64,000 nt of DNA from JABDMH01 sp965223165 (lineage in GTDB: Bacteria; Bacteroidota; Bacteroidia; Chitinophagales; Saprospiraceae): positions 1 to 64,000 of the forward strand of contig CBDCVQ010000007.1 in the NCBI GenBank assembly GCA_965223165.1, read 5' to 3'. The notes beneath the pieces were generated by a model. The model did not search any database and was not told the DNA's origin. It worked only from the letters and a program-made list of their open reading frames with translations. Positions 31,201-38,005 of this stretch are shown piece after piece; positions within the stretch are counted from its first letter, which is position 1, and each line of letters starts with the position of its first letter. A program made the translations under genes and the position numbers.

Positions 31201-33132
31201 GCCAACAACTCGACGGAAGCGCGGACATACAGTCAGTTTGACCTACAAGAGGACGAAATCACATACTATCGCCTTCGCGTGGTGAATGTGGATGGATCTG
31301 AGCAATATTCGCAGGTGATCACGCAGACGAAGAACTGCCAAAGCACCCAAGGTGTGGTCCTAGCTACCTTTGCTGTCAGCCAGGGGGCAGACTGCGCAAA
31401 CGCCGTGGTATGGTCGACGCTGACAGAAAGCGCCAGTGACAAGTTTGTCGTAGAAAGATCTACCGATGGCCTGGCCTTTGAAGTGGTTGCCGACATACCG
31501 GCCGCTGGCTCCTCTGACGAGGAGCTCCAGTACAGCTACGAGGATACACAGGACGAGAACATCGTCTACTACCGCCTTCGGATCATTGGTCTCGACGGCT
31601 CGGAGCAGACCTCAGACGTTATAGAACAGGTCAAGACCTGTCGACAGACGGCATTGGGTGCGGAATTTGGGGCAGTACTGGCCACTCAGTCGGACGCCTG
31701 CATGAACACCTTGCAGTGGACAACCCTGTCACAATCAGGGGTATCCCACTTTGTGGTTGAATTTTCCGAAAACGACCTGGACTACCAGCGGATCGGATCC
31801 GTAGAAGCAGCGGGAGATACAGAGGACACCCAAAGCTACTCCTTCGAGCATCAACAGGAGGTCGACCGGATCTTCTATCGCATCCTGGTCGTCAACGAAG
31901 ACGGCTCCGGCCACTACTCGCAGGTGATCGAACAAGCGAAGACCTGTCAGGCCGGATCGATCGATTTGGAATTTGGAGCATTTTCCGCGACGCAAGCAGG
32001 GGATTGCACTAATGCACTCGAATGGTCAACCCTCACCGAGTCTGGTATCAGCCATTTTGTGATCGAACGCTCAGCGGATGGTGCCGACTTTGAGGAGATC
32101 GGTATCGTGACATCGCAAGGAGATTCGGAAGACGAGCAACAGTATACATTTATGGACGCTCAGGAGCAAGAACTGCTGTACTATCGGCTCCGGGCTATTG
32201 GAGCAGATGCCTCTGAATTGTACGTTACAATCATCACACAGTATAAGAATTGTAGCAGCCCGTCTTATGGAGTAGACTTGGCCTCCTTTGCCGTCTCTCA
32301 GGGGGCTGGTTGCCAAAATCAACTCCATTGGTCGACCCTCTCCGAGACAGGCAGCGAGTCGTTTCACATCGAGCGATCCAGTGACGGCATATCCTTTGAG
32401 GAGGTCGGATCTCTCTCCGCCGCCGGAGACAGTGACGACCAGATCGACTATGCATATGCCGACACCTATGAGGGAGGGCCGATATACTACCGCATACGCA
32501 TCGTGCTGGCAGATGGTGCCGAACAAATGTCGGAGCTAGTGCCTGTGACAGAGAGCTGCCGGCTGGGCAACGGAACCGATTTTGGCTCCATTACGATCTC
32601 GCAGGGAGATGATTGCCTCAACACGCTGAAGTGGCACACGACCCTGGAGACTGGCAGCGAAGAATTTATCATAGAACAGTCTCTGGACGGCATTGCCTTT
32701 GAAGAAATCGGGCGAGTGCCTGCGTCTGGCAATAGTGCCGGACAAGTATTCTACGAGTTTGCGCATGACCAGAAAGAGCAAATGCTTTTCTACCGCATTC
32801 AGATCACGCATCGAGACGGTGCACAGCAATGGTCTGAGGTCGTGCAACAAGCGAGAGATTGCGTGCCGAGGACCAGTATCTTTACAAATGTGTACCCCAA
32901 TCCGGTTAGAGATCGAGCCACGCTGCTGGTTCGAGTGGAGGAAACGGGTACGCTGCAGATTGACATCTTTGACACTTGGGGAAAACTGATGAAGCATCTG
33001 TCACCACAACGAGTGGTGAAAGGCGAAACGATACAGACTATCAGTGTACAAGGATGGCCAGCAGGTATGTACTGGATGAGGCTCACATCCGACTCGGAGA
33101 CCAACGTGCTGCCCTTTAGGAAAGCGAGATAA
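22282..33132 (+). CDS. Giant surface protein (3616 aa): VWA, Ig-like/PKD-like and HYR-like repeats, SdrB, FN3-like repeats, T9SS domain
   Basis: Domains in order: a long signal peptide (1-39); Cys/Gly-rich linker; VWA domain (~68-262) with the MIDAS motif in 'VVLVLDESGSMA'; SprB-like repeat (~270-355); PKD-like modules of ~101 residues each with two cysteines ('CSDxPSGI', 'C.GDA'), ~356-1776, of which the central part is an A-B-C higher-order repeat; further SprB-like repeats (~1885-2030, 'NVTCNGLSDGQVTVNASGG'); HYR-like Cys-rich modules (~2040-2790, 'PPDVTIVNPM', 'DNCxG'); an SdrB domain (~2795-2920, 'VWMDDNRDGVQGNFEEGL'); six FN3-like repeats ('LRWSTQSEAGTDYFAVERS'); and a type A sorting domain ('YPNPVRDRATL'). 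The family pattern is a T9SS-exported cell-surface adhesin or gliding-type filament; a metal-ion-dependent binding role for VWA is inferred. There is no catalytic domain. Confidence 0.93.
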   Translation: MKYPWDTNTPIDANRFRKLLCIGLLLALSVGVQHALYAQNCPSGCGSGSGTGQYCGCNCDIPPGTCPIDVVLVLDESGSMANNDGATALRASVMTFLNALLTDGCGSRAAIVEYSSSARNVSINGSSGLQIIDQNFINCVQDYLTCPSSCSASECYAPGGGTNWNTGFAAAMNVGGWNDVDLVLHLTDGVPSNNGCTEADQIKTDGKHLFNVGVGTGINGANLSSVAGPDQWTSGGSVTMAEADYALITNPADLAAAFGAFARDLCRGTVTCSVSQEILCNGASTGSVTVEAPNATGTPTFRWYNVLTPGTTIPCTAMTSGGTTTCEVTGLPAGTYEVEVVDGCGNQEICQVVLDDGPPDPVMDAVDVTICSDDITNVTFSATLGVPPYTYELIAILNPGGLTPGAGNASTGSGVASNHIQNDTWTNTTGSQQTITYQVRAITADGCTGVSADLIVNVDPEPVLTSNLDVSVCSDVAIGISLSPVGGQPAGTTYNITALVDPGLSGTPTTGNGLGANAISGDIFTNTTSGALTVTYSITPIGPSPNNCQGSTAQVVATILPEPEVSLNLDNTVCSGEPSGITLSTGNGVSATSYDISAVVSAGLSGTATTGTSLAADAIANDIFTNTTGGPLTVTYTVTANGPDPDNCVGDALDVILTIDPEPVLASTLDATQCSDIPSGINLAVAAGSTGAATYDITAINMNGLTASAGNPTTGTGFGAGEIADDAYTNTSGMAVDVIYTIVPVSADGCLGQALDVTFTITPEPVLASNLDATQCSDVPSGIVLNTTAGTAASGYNITDINMNGLTPSAGNPVTGNNLPASEITDDAYTNTTGAPVDVVYTVVPVSGSSCEGDAVVVTFTINPEPVLSTALDATVCSDQPSGITLSHSGATAAATFDITAIYMNGLTASAGNPTTGTGFGANEIADDAYTNTTGAPVDVVYTIEPVSASACAGDAVQVTLTVDPEPVLASTLDATQCSDIPSGINLAVAPGSTGATTYDITAINMNGLTASAGNPTTGTGFGAGEIADDAYTNNLGMAVDVVYTIVPVSADGCLGEALDVIFTITPEPVLASNLDATQCSDVPSGIVLNTSAGTAASGYNITNINMNGLTPSAGNPVTGNNLPDNEIADDAYTNTTGAPVDVIYTVVPVSGSSCEGDAVVVTFTVNPEPVLSTALDATVCSDQPSGITLSHSGATAAATFDITAINMNGLTASAGNPTTGTGFGAGEIVDDAYTNTTGAPVDVVYTVVPVSASACAGDALQVTLTVDPEPVLASTLDATQCSDIPSGINLAVAAGSTGAATYDITAINMNGLTASAGNPTTGTGFGANEIADDAYTNSSGMAVDVVYTIVPVSADGCLGEALDVVFTITPEPVLASNLDATQCSDVPSGIVLNTTAGTAASGYNITNINMNGLTPSAGNPVTGNNLPDNEIADDAYTNTTGAPVDVVYTVVPVSGSSCEGDAVVVTFTVNPEPVLSTALDATVCSDQPSGITLSHGGATAAATFDITAINMNGLTASAGNPATGTGFGANEIVDDAYTNTTGAPVDVVYTVVPVSASACAGDALQVTLTVDPEPVLASTLDATQCSDIPSGINLAVAAGSTGAATYDITAINMNGLTASAGNPTTGTGFGAGEIADDAYTNNSGMAVDVVYTIVPVSADGCLGDALDVVFTITPEPVLASNLDATQCSDVPSGIVLSTTAGTAASGYNITNINMNGLIPRAGNPVTGNNLPASEIADDAYTNTTGAPVIVTYTIVPVSGSDCEGDAVDVELTILPEPLVMNYSEILCSGATLNSDLDQGINPPDLGLVLGYSYTVTSSDPANVPPGPNRNSPTASNVTDSYTNTTGTDVFITYLVTPALLGPNLLSICPGDPFLFTVTVTSEIVCNPSIVNVTCNGLSDGQVTVNASGGTAPYTYAWSHNGALTGPSASDLPAGSHSITITDANNCTGICTFTVTEPPVLTAAAAFVCNADGTADIDLTVAGGTAPYTYQWSGGLPAVEDPTSVVVDIIYSVTVTDANQCIVITTVLPEGCCRLELGDCPDDSNLSCIDDTTTVADDIAAILAMVIQDPGPCGPVTVTLSQRTETGDCGTTPGLTITRVYDVTDGITTLNCTFQQTIFDNTPPVAPPGLPDITVECSNIPAPVYPGPATDCGNDVAAIFSETSDQQPGCANYTITRTWTYTDPCGNSTVVQRVITVEDTTPPEVPNGPRDWRFACLFEVPAGQPLTARDDCTDTPLVANPVDEVIPGACPSNFDIIRRWIFEDNCGNRDTVTQNIIVRDVIVPELTCPPDLSFACIADVPPAYTDLSSFVAAGGSAFDHCDLDPTSFQLLTERSSGECPTVIRRTYQIADQCGNLATCQQTITVNDTTAPVIFTCLPDVVTACSNVEPTVATLPASTTLASAFGVTDNCTAIADLVVSASDSGPIITGCTYVFERVYTISDLCGNEASCTQRFTYTYDKEAPQISGYDEVVEIGCGELLPAPANVSVEDNCPGSVTLTYRQVNGKSGCLNESYTRYWTATDACGNSTQAVQYIYRVERALIEGPADTTIQCGEPIPEPVFEVETECSDLRREYREETLAGDCSCEYTIMRIWQFYNKCIGVVRDTQYVFVVDTKPPDVTIVNPMIADMEIGGTMVMYGCGMEPAVAMEDIVTDDCCGVAEVEPYDALIASSTCEIFGFYQKWRCGYIVTDLCGNQIDYWFNVLQYDTTAPRFVGDTIVNHVVACGDPIPEIPHVEAEDNCLGAVEVKFSQDTLGHYPDSFTLVRSWVAGDDCQNFAEQTQTITVCPNDPAAAIGSLESIVWMDDNRDGVQGNFEEGLNQVRVHLYQDGDMDGTPDGSAVSSDVTRTIAGRAGKFLFVDVAAGNYLIGVELKDELIFTAPHAGSNVLVDSDIDPTTGMSETFEIRAGEHEQSIDVGMTLPIRGAEISTFVVSQQDNCTNELRWSTQSEAGTDYFAVERSQDGVAFAEIDRVDAANNSTEARTYSQFDLQEDEITYYRLRVVNVDGSEQYSQVITQTKNCQSTQGVVLATFAVSQGADCANAVVWSTLTESASDKFVVERSTDGLAFEVVADIPAAGSSDEELQYSYEDTQDENIVYYRLRIIGLDGSEQTSDVIEQVKTCRQTALGAEFGAVLATQSDACMNTLQWTTLSQSGVSHFVVEFSENDLDYQRIGSVEAAGDTEDTQSYSFEHQQEVDRIFYRILVVNEDGSGHYSQVIEQAKTCQAGSIDLEFGAFSATQAGDCTNALEWSTLTESGISHFVIERSADGADFEEIGIVTSQGDSEDEQQYTFMDAQEQELLYYRLRAIGADASELYVTIITQYKNCSSPSYGVDLASFAVSQGAGCQNQLHWSTLSETGSESFHIERSSDGISFEEVGSLSAAGDSDDQIDYAYADTYEGGPIYYRIRIVLADGAEQMSELVPVTESCRLGNGTDFGSITISQGDDCLNTLKWHTTLETGSEEFIIEQSLDGIAFEEIGRVPASGNSAGQVFYEFAHDQKEQMLFYRIQITHRDGAQQWSEVVQQARDCVPRTSIFTNVYPNPVRDRATLLVRVEETGTLQIDIFDTWGKLMKHLSPQRVVKGETIQTISVQGWPAGMYWMRLTSDSETNVLPFRKAR
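24259..27608 (+). repeat. 912-bp higher-order tandem repeat inside the giant gene
   Basis: The start 'GATCCTGAGCC' recurs at 24259, 25171, 26083 and 26995, each exactly 912 bp apart. Every period consists of three ~101-codon modules A ('LASTLDATQCSDIPSGI'), B ('LASNLDATQCSDVPSGI') and C ('LSTALDATVCSDQPSGI'). There are three full periods and a fourth with A and B only, after which the sequence diverges. A modules resemble other A modules far more than B or C at the DNA level, so whole triplets have been duplicated or homogenised. Confidence 0.95.
31060..32872 (+). repeat. Six ~100-codon FN3-like repeats in the giant gene
   Basis: Six units begin with a 'SQxxxCxNxLxWST' pattern and contain 'FxxERSxDGxxFE' and 'YYRLRxxxxDGSEQ'. 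They are more diverged from one another than the 912-bp repeats. The type is common just before T9SS sorting domains. Confidence 0.9.
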
Positions 33133-33142
33133 TTGGTGTGGC

Positions 33143-33178
33143 GAACATCGGAGTGAGCTCCTTCTCACTTCGATGTTC
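33143..33178 (+). terminator. Strong hairpin after the giant gene
   Basis: GAACATCGGAGTGAG pairs with CTCACTTCGATGTTC (one mismatch) around a 6-nt loop, followed by CATTTTGTG. It begins 11 bp after the stop codon. Confidence 0.75.
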
Positions 33179-33257
33179 CATTTTGTGACAATAACCTTGG
33201 GGACTCATAGTGATTTCCGCCCTTTCGGTCTTAAATGAAAGGGATAATTGACTGAGC

Positions 33258-33288
33258 GAACATCGGGACCATCCTTGTCTCGATGTTC
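33258..33288 (+). terminator. Second, related hairpin with T-rich tail
   Basis: GAACATCGGGAC pairs with GTCTCGATGTTC around 7 nt, followed by TTTTCT. The outer 8 bases of both arms are the same as in the hairpin at 33143, so the two appear to be duplicates in tandem. Confidence 0.7.
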
Positions 33289-33729
33289 TTTTCTCGGTCT
33301 GTGAGGTCAGCACTCCCAACCCCAGTCCAGGGCCGCTATCGGCAGGCTGGATTACAAGTGTTTAAGGCTACAATTGCACCTGCGCTACAAGAAGGGTCTA
33401 TGGCGACAGGTGAAATGAATGCGAGATCACATCGCCCCAACAGAAAGCATGATGCTGAATAAGAATGGAATGGCAGGGAAGACCGATCGTCCCGACTGGG
33501 ACCTTTTTGGCCGTAGCATATGCATGCGGTGCCCTATCAAACCTGCGCCCACCTTACCCGAGCGACCGAGCCTAAAGGATGGGTAGCACTAAATCGGTAA
33601 AGCTCTTAGAAGGCATATGTTGATTTGCCTTTATGGGGAAGACAGACATCGGATCACCTCAGTCCTATGCAGCCGAACAACCGGATACGAGCATGCTAAA
33701 AAATCTTGAAAGAAAATCGGAGGAGGCCT
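33289..33729. other. Intergenic region, no feature seen
   Basis: About 440 bp between the tandem hairpins and the 3' end of rpoN. No reading frame, tRNA or repeat shared with other parts of the window was found. Confidence 0.5.
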
Positions 33730-35229
33730 CTACAGCTCCTTGCGAAGCCGAGCCACCGGGATATTGAGCTGCTCTCGATACTTGGCCACCGTGCGACGAG
33801 CAATATTGTATCCCCGTTTGCGCAAGAGATCCTTGAGTTTCTCATCAGAAAAGGGCTTTCGCTTATTTTCCGACTCAATGATATCGGTGAGAATGTTCTT
33901 GACCTCCAACGTGGATACCTCCTCGCCGTCACGGGTCTGCAACGACTCACTGAAGAACTCCTTGAGGCGCTTCGTGCCAAACTCCGTCTGCACAAATTTG
34001 CTATTGGCTACGCGCGAGACCGTAGATATATCCAGCCCGGTCAAGTCCGCAATATCCTTAAGGATCATGGGCTTCAGACGTCGCTGATCGCCAGAAAGGA
34101 AAAAGTCGTACTGAAACTGCAGGATCGCATACATGGTCTTGTACATCGTATGCTGCCTCTTTCGGATGGCATCGATAAACCACTTGGCCGAATCAATCTT
34201 CTGCTTGATAAACATGATCGCCTGTCGATCCTTCTTGGTCGTACGCTTGTTGCGCTTGTTGATACGATAGCTCTGCAGCATATCGCGGTACTGATCGTTG
34301 ATGCGAAGGTCAGGCGCATTTCGCGAATTGAGCGTGAGATCCAACTCGCCATCCCGATTGACTATGATGAAATCAGGAATGATATAGTTGTTGGTCTTCT
34401 GCCCATGTGATGAGTATCCACTGGCAGGCTTGGGGTTGAGCTTCAGGATCTCATCAATGACCTCCTTTAGCCTTGCCTCACTGATGCCCAAATGCTTCTT
34501 GAGCTTTGTATAATGCTTCTTCGTAAATTCCCCAAAGTGCTTGTGTATAATCTTATACGCCAGATCCAACAATTCGCGATGGCCATTGGCAGTTCGAAAC
34601 TTGTGTCTCAGTTGAATGAGCAGACACTCCTGCAGGTCTCGAGCACCGATACCCGGGGGATCAAACTCCTGGATCTGAGCCAGCAGGTTTTCAATCTTCT
34701 GCTCAGTGGTGACGATGTTCTGAGCGAACATCAAATCATCGAGAATCGCAGATGGGTCTCTCCGCAGATATCCATCCTCATCGATGCTACCGATAATCTG
34801 GAGAGCTATCTGAAAGTCCTCGCTCTCCGGCTGTTGAAGCATGCCCAGTTGACTCTCCAGGAAGTCATGAAAGGTGTCTTCCACCGCAATCGGAATGGTC
34901 TTGTCTTCCTCATTCTTGGAATAATCGATCTTGGATCGATAAGCCGATGGGTCGTCCTCCATGTACTCGGTCAGATACTCATCCAGCTCAAAATCTTCAC
35001 TGTCGGTGGATGCTTCTTCGGCCTCCCCAGATTCACTGGCAGACTGCATTTCGCGTAGATCATCGGTCTCTTCAAAGTCATCTCCCTCTTCCAACGCTGG
35101 ATTTGCTTCCAGCTCCTCCTTAATTCGCTGATCTAGGGTCGCTGTGGGAATCTGTAGGAGCTTCATCAATTGGATCTGCTGCGGACTGAGTTTCTGCAGC
35201 ATCCTCTGGCTCAGATTCTGTTTAAGCAT
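33730..35229 (-). CDS. rpoN: RNA polymerase sigma-54 factor
   Basis: A 499-residue sigma-54. Region I at the N-terminus is Gln/Leu-rich ('LKQNLSQRMLQKLSPQQIQL'); an acidic region II follows (~60-115, many Asp/Glu/Ser); then the core-binding domain, the helix-turn-helix ('DIADLTGLDISTVSRVANSK'), and the RpoN box 'ARRTVAKYREQLNI' near residue 475-490 that contacts the -24 element. It directs transcription from -24/-12 promoters, which need AAA+ activators; none is visible in the window. The ATG at 35229 is chosen over a TTG two codons upstream. Confidence 0.97.
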   Translation of the reverse strand: MLKQNLSQRMLQKLSPQQIQLMKLLQIPTATLDQRIKEELEANPALEEGDDFEETDDLREMQSASESGEAEEASTDSEDFELDEYLTEYMEDDPSAYRSKIDYSKNEEDKTIPIAVEDTFHDFLESQLGMLQQPESEDFQIALQIIGSIDEDGYLRRDPSAILDDLMFAQNIVTTEQKIENLLAQIQEFDPPGIGARDLQECLLIQLRHKFRTANGHRELLDLAYKIIHKHFGEFTKKHYTKLKKHLGISEARLKEVIDEILKLNPKPASGYSSHGQKTNNYIIPDFIIVNRDGELDLTLNSRNAPDLRINDQYRDMLQSYRINKRNKRTTKKDRQAIMFIKQKIDSAKWFIDAIRKRQHTMYKTMYAILQFQYDFFLSGDQRRLKPMILKDIADLTGLDISTVSRVANSKFVQTEFGTKRLKEFFSESLQTRDGEEVSTLEVKNILTDIIESENKRKPFSDEKLKDLLRKRGYNIARRTVAKYREQLNIPVARLRKEL

Positions 35230-35858
35230 GGGCAATGACTTTCCGTATGTGAGAAAACAATCTTGAGTACATTTTAGTTTTATTCATAAACTGTGCCAAT
35301 ACAAGTTTACGACATTAATTCATATTATGGAATATTTTAATATGATATGTCGATTTTCGGGCCCAATCTGGTCCCTGCCCGTTGGCTGTACGGCTGATTC
35401 TCCCAGTATTCGTTGGTAGTCCGCTGATCATGCTTTATCAAAGATTTCTATTGCCTGATGCAGGCTTTACATCCAGTGCCGAGTACTTCAAGCGATCTCA
35501 CTACTGGATCGGCTCCTCGACCGCACAGGCCATCACGAGGTCTCCTGCCCTAATTCTATAGTCAGATCGGATCAAATTCGAAGAAAGGCGACTTGCGGCT
35601 GTGATGTCATCCAATCAGGCAGATGGAAAGGTGGTGAGTGCACTATCAGGCAGATCAAGCTCCTTGGCGTGCGCCAAAGAATCTTCGATGATCATAGATC
35701 TCGGACGGCCCGCCCCGATGATTGATACCACTGAGGAATGGGCGTCTTTGACCTTCGCATTTTTCGCTGGTAGACGATGGTCAAATCCTTTCTTTGCAGT
35801 TCCCATTTTTTCCTGTTTCTTTGCAAAAATCTTGAGTTGAAGACCTAACTTTCTTGCC
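35230..35858. other. Intergenic region upstream of rpoN
   Basis: About 630 bp. The A/T-rich part next to rpoN should hold its promoter, but no full consensus is seen. Two mutually exclusive short frames (35601-35840 plus, 35615-35860 minus) overlap; neither has recognisable features. Confidence 0.4.
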
Positions 35859-35981
35859 ATGGATCACATAGAAAACGAAGGGAAAAAAGGCTACTGTCTG
35901 TTGTACTTTTTTGTTGCTCTCTTCCTGTTCATCATTATGTGGGCCTGGATCTATTACGACAATTTGAAGCTCGATTTCTGA
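35859..35981 (+). CDS. Possible 40-residue single-pass membrane protein
   Basis: A short frame with a polar N-terminus (MDHIENEGKKGYC), a hydrophobic core of about 18 residues ('LLYFFVALFLFIIMWAW') and a charged end ('YYDNLKLDF'). This is the layout of small inner-membrane proteins. The start ATG overlaps the start of an antiparallel frame at CCATGG, so at most one of the two is real; I favour this one because of its regular topology. No homology is known to me and no ribosome-binding site is evident, which is common in Bacteroidota. Confidence 0.4.
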   Translation: MDHIENEGKKGYCLLYFFVALFLFIIMWAWIYYDNLKLDF

Positions 35982-36059
35982 GGTCTTCAACGCCCCATTT
36001 GCCGACGTCATATCTTGTCTTCCCCCACTGCCGGCCTTTCTCAACCGTCCAAGGACGCT

Positions 36060-36281
36060 TAGTAGAGTTTCGCATTAAATCCTGTGGTCAATTCTAATGT
36101 CTTTGGTCCGCATACTTCGTTGCAAAGCCTCGCCATAGCTACGGCTAGGCACCCACCCGCTTTCGCGGTTCCTTCACTTCTCGCATTGTCATGCTCGACG
36201 CTACGAGATCGTTCGGTCATGCCTCGTCTGCAAACAAAATCCTATTAGACTATTCAACATATCCAATGCGAAACGCTACTA
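36060..36281. mobile_element. MITE-like element, copy 1
   Basis: 222 bp bounded by inverted repeats TAGTAGAGTTTCGCATTA and AATGCGAAACGCTACTA (one mismatch). The interior shares long blocks with 45497-45660 (CTAATGTCTTTGGTCCGCAT, CAAAGCCTCGCCATAGCTAC, CAAAATCCTATTA) but holds ~60 bp extra. It has no transposase and no open frame. A target-site duplication cannot be assigned with confidence. Confidence 0.75.
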
Positions 36282-36488
36282 GCCAAGCCGAGCGCAATAC
36301 CCTGAACTGCGAACAGGGCGACAGCCTGTAGCCACCGCCCTGTTTCTTGCCCGTCCTGGTCTAGCGCGATGCCCGGACCAAGTTTCAAGCTCCGCGGGAT
36401 AAACTATGTCTTGGTGCTAGCGCACTGCGATTTTCCTCCGGCAAAGACCCTGATAGAAGGCCCGATGGAGCCAGTAATGCACGGCCTG

Positions 36489-37211
36489 CTAGTTGGCATC
36501 ATGCACACGACCCGAGCCTGATGTCTTACTTTCGATTCTCGGATCACCCTTGTAGTACACATCTCCGCTACCACTGATTCGCACGTCCAAAAACTCTTCG
36601 ACAAAGACCTCGGCGTCACCACTGCCACTGATAGTGATGTCGGCCGTCTGCGTGATCAGTCCGAATGCGTGCAGATCCCCGGATCCGGACACGCGATAAC
36701 GCAGATCATTTGCTACCCCTTCTAGTCGGATATCACCCGAGCCGGATAGGTCCGCATGCACATCGTCGGCTTCGATGGCCAAGTCCAGCGTACCCGATCC
36801 CGACACATTCAGGTCAAGATCATTGACCTCCAAGACATTTTCGCTGATGATGGCACCCGATCCGGACAGTGACAGTGCTCTGATGCGGTCCATGGTCAAA
36901 AAGATCTCAATCTCCGCAAAATTGCGCAGACAGCGATCGTTGTCAATGATCAGCTCATCCCCACGGATCTTGAATTCGATCTCGTCAGCGATATTGGATT
37001 GAGCGATCAAGGTCACCTCCCGACTATCGCCCTGCGTGACGTAGACGGTCGCGTCCATGCGGAGGCGCACCTCCGAAAAGTCGTCCAGCACAAACGTCTC
37101 TGTAGTTACCTCCCCACGTCCATGCTTACAGTCAAACGTGTTATCAATCACACAGCCTGGCACCAAGGCAACCAGCGAGGCCATGCTGAGGCATTTTAGT
37201 ATTGTCTTCAT
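36489..37211 (-). CDS. GIN-domain (DUF2807) lipoprotein
   Basis: 240 residues. A lipoprotein signal with lipobox 'LVPGC' (Cys20) is followed by a right-handed beta-helix of repeated 'SGSG' turns ('LSLSGSGAII', 'NVSGSGTLDL', 'DLSGSGDIRL', 'RVSGSGDLHA', 'TISGSGDAEV', 'RISGSGDVYY'). This is the putative auto-transporter adhesin head GIN domain common in Bacteroidota. It should be anchored in an envelope membrane facing the periplasm or surface. The molecular role of the family is unclear. It lies 42 bp downstream of the predicted outer-membrane barrel gene, on the same strand. Confidence 0.9.
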   Translation of the reverse strand: MKTILKCLSMASLVALVPGCVIDNTFDCKHGRGEVTTETFVLDDFSEVRLRMDATVYVTQGDSREVTLIAQSNIADEIEFKIRGDELIIDNDRCLRNFAEIEIFLTMDRIRALSLSGSGAIISENVLEVNDLDLNVSGSGTLDLAIEADDVHADLSGSGDIRLEGVANDLRYRVSGSGDLHAFGLITQTADITISGSGDAEVFVEEFLDVRISGSGDVYYKGDPRIESKTSGSGRVHDAN

Positions 37212-37253
37212 AGCTACGTATTATTTTGTATTAGATTATTGCATGCTTTGTTG

Positions 37254-37868
37254 TCAGTCGACAGGATTGGAGGTGTTGTACTTCTTGCGGCCAAACCAAC
37301 CAAAGCGGAATGTGATCTGCCCTGTCAGGCTGCGAAAGTCCTTGTTCTCAAATCCTTCCAATTGGTCGACATCCGTCACCCAGCGATAGCCCACAGTGCC
37401 GCTGATGCGGAAATACTTGGTCAGATTCAGTTCGAGTCCAGCCTCTGGGGTCAATGCGAAGATCGCGTCGCCATCGGTAAAGATCGGACCATTGCCCGAG
37501 CGGATGTCGGCATAACCCCACCCCACTTTGACACTGGTGAAAGGGTGAAAAATGCGGAAAGAATTGGGGGTGTACCCAAACCATAGTCCTCCATGAGCCA
37601 GATCCATGTGAAAGTCATCGTTGTCGATATTGTATCGCAGATGCTCGAGGCTACCCATGCCGTATGCCCCCAGAAAGAAATGGTCAATAATGACACCTCC
37701 TCCACCTCCCACAGACGTGGTAAAATCCCCCTTGATGTCACTAAATTCTATCAATGGACCTCCAAATCCCCCGATGACTCGGGCCTTGTTGAAGAGTGTT
37801 TCGTGCTGCGCCATGGCCCAAGGACCCAGCAGCAGGCAGCACAGTAAGATCAGCAACTTGTTGTTCAT
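37254..37868 (-). CDS. Predicted outer-membrane beta-barrel protein
   Basis: About 204 residues from the ATG at 37868, which gives a clean signal peptide ('LLILLCCLLLGPWAMAQ'). The reading frame extends to 37937 but that stretch lacks export features. The mature part is glycine- and aromatic-rich with alternating strands ('GGGGGVIIDHFFLGAYGMG', 'LWFGYTPNSF', 'VGYRWVTDV', 'ITFRFGWFG'), typical of small Bacteroidota barrels. Function is not recognised. It precedes the GIN lipoprotein in a likely two-gene operon. Confidence 0.8.
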   Translation of the reverse strand: MNNKLLILLCCLLLGPWAMAQHETLFNKARVIGGFGGPLIEFSDIKGDFTTSVGGGGGVIIDHFFLGAYGMGSLEHLRYNIDNDDFHMDLAHGGLWFGYTPNSFRIFHPFTSVKVGWGYADIRSGNGPIFTDGDAIFALTPEAGLELNLTKYFRISGTVGYRWVTDVDQLEGFENKDFRSLTGQITFRFGWFGRKKYNTSNPVD

Positions 37869-38005
37869 TTTGATATTGTTTTTATAGTTTGACAAATGCA
37901 TTTCTGCGTCTTTTCTGACACTACGCTCCCACTTCATGCCTATGCATGATCCTTGCTATATCCGTGATAATCGCAGTGAGCCTGACGGGCGATCTATCCC
38001 GACAA

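Noticed and set aside
22328..32997. Many antisense and out-of-frame frames inside the giant gene
   Set aside because: They recur with the 912-bp repeat and are shadows of the coding frame.
35615..35860. 81-codon minus-strand frame next to rpoN
   Set aside because: No recognisable domain, and its start conflicts with the better small membrane-protein frame at 35859.
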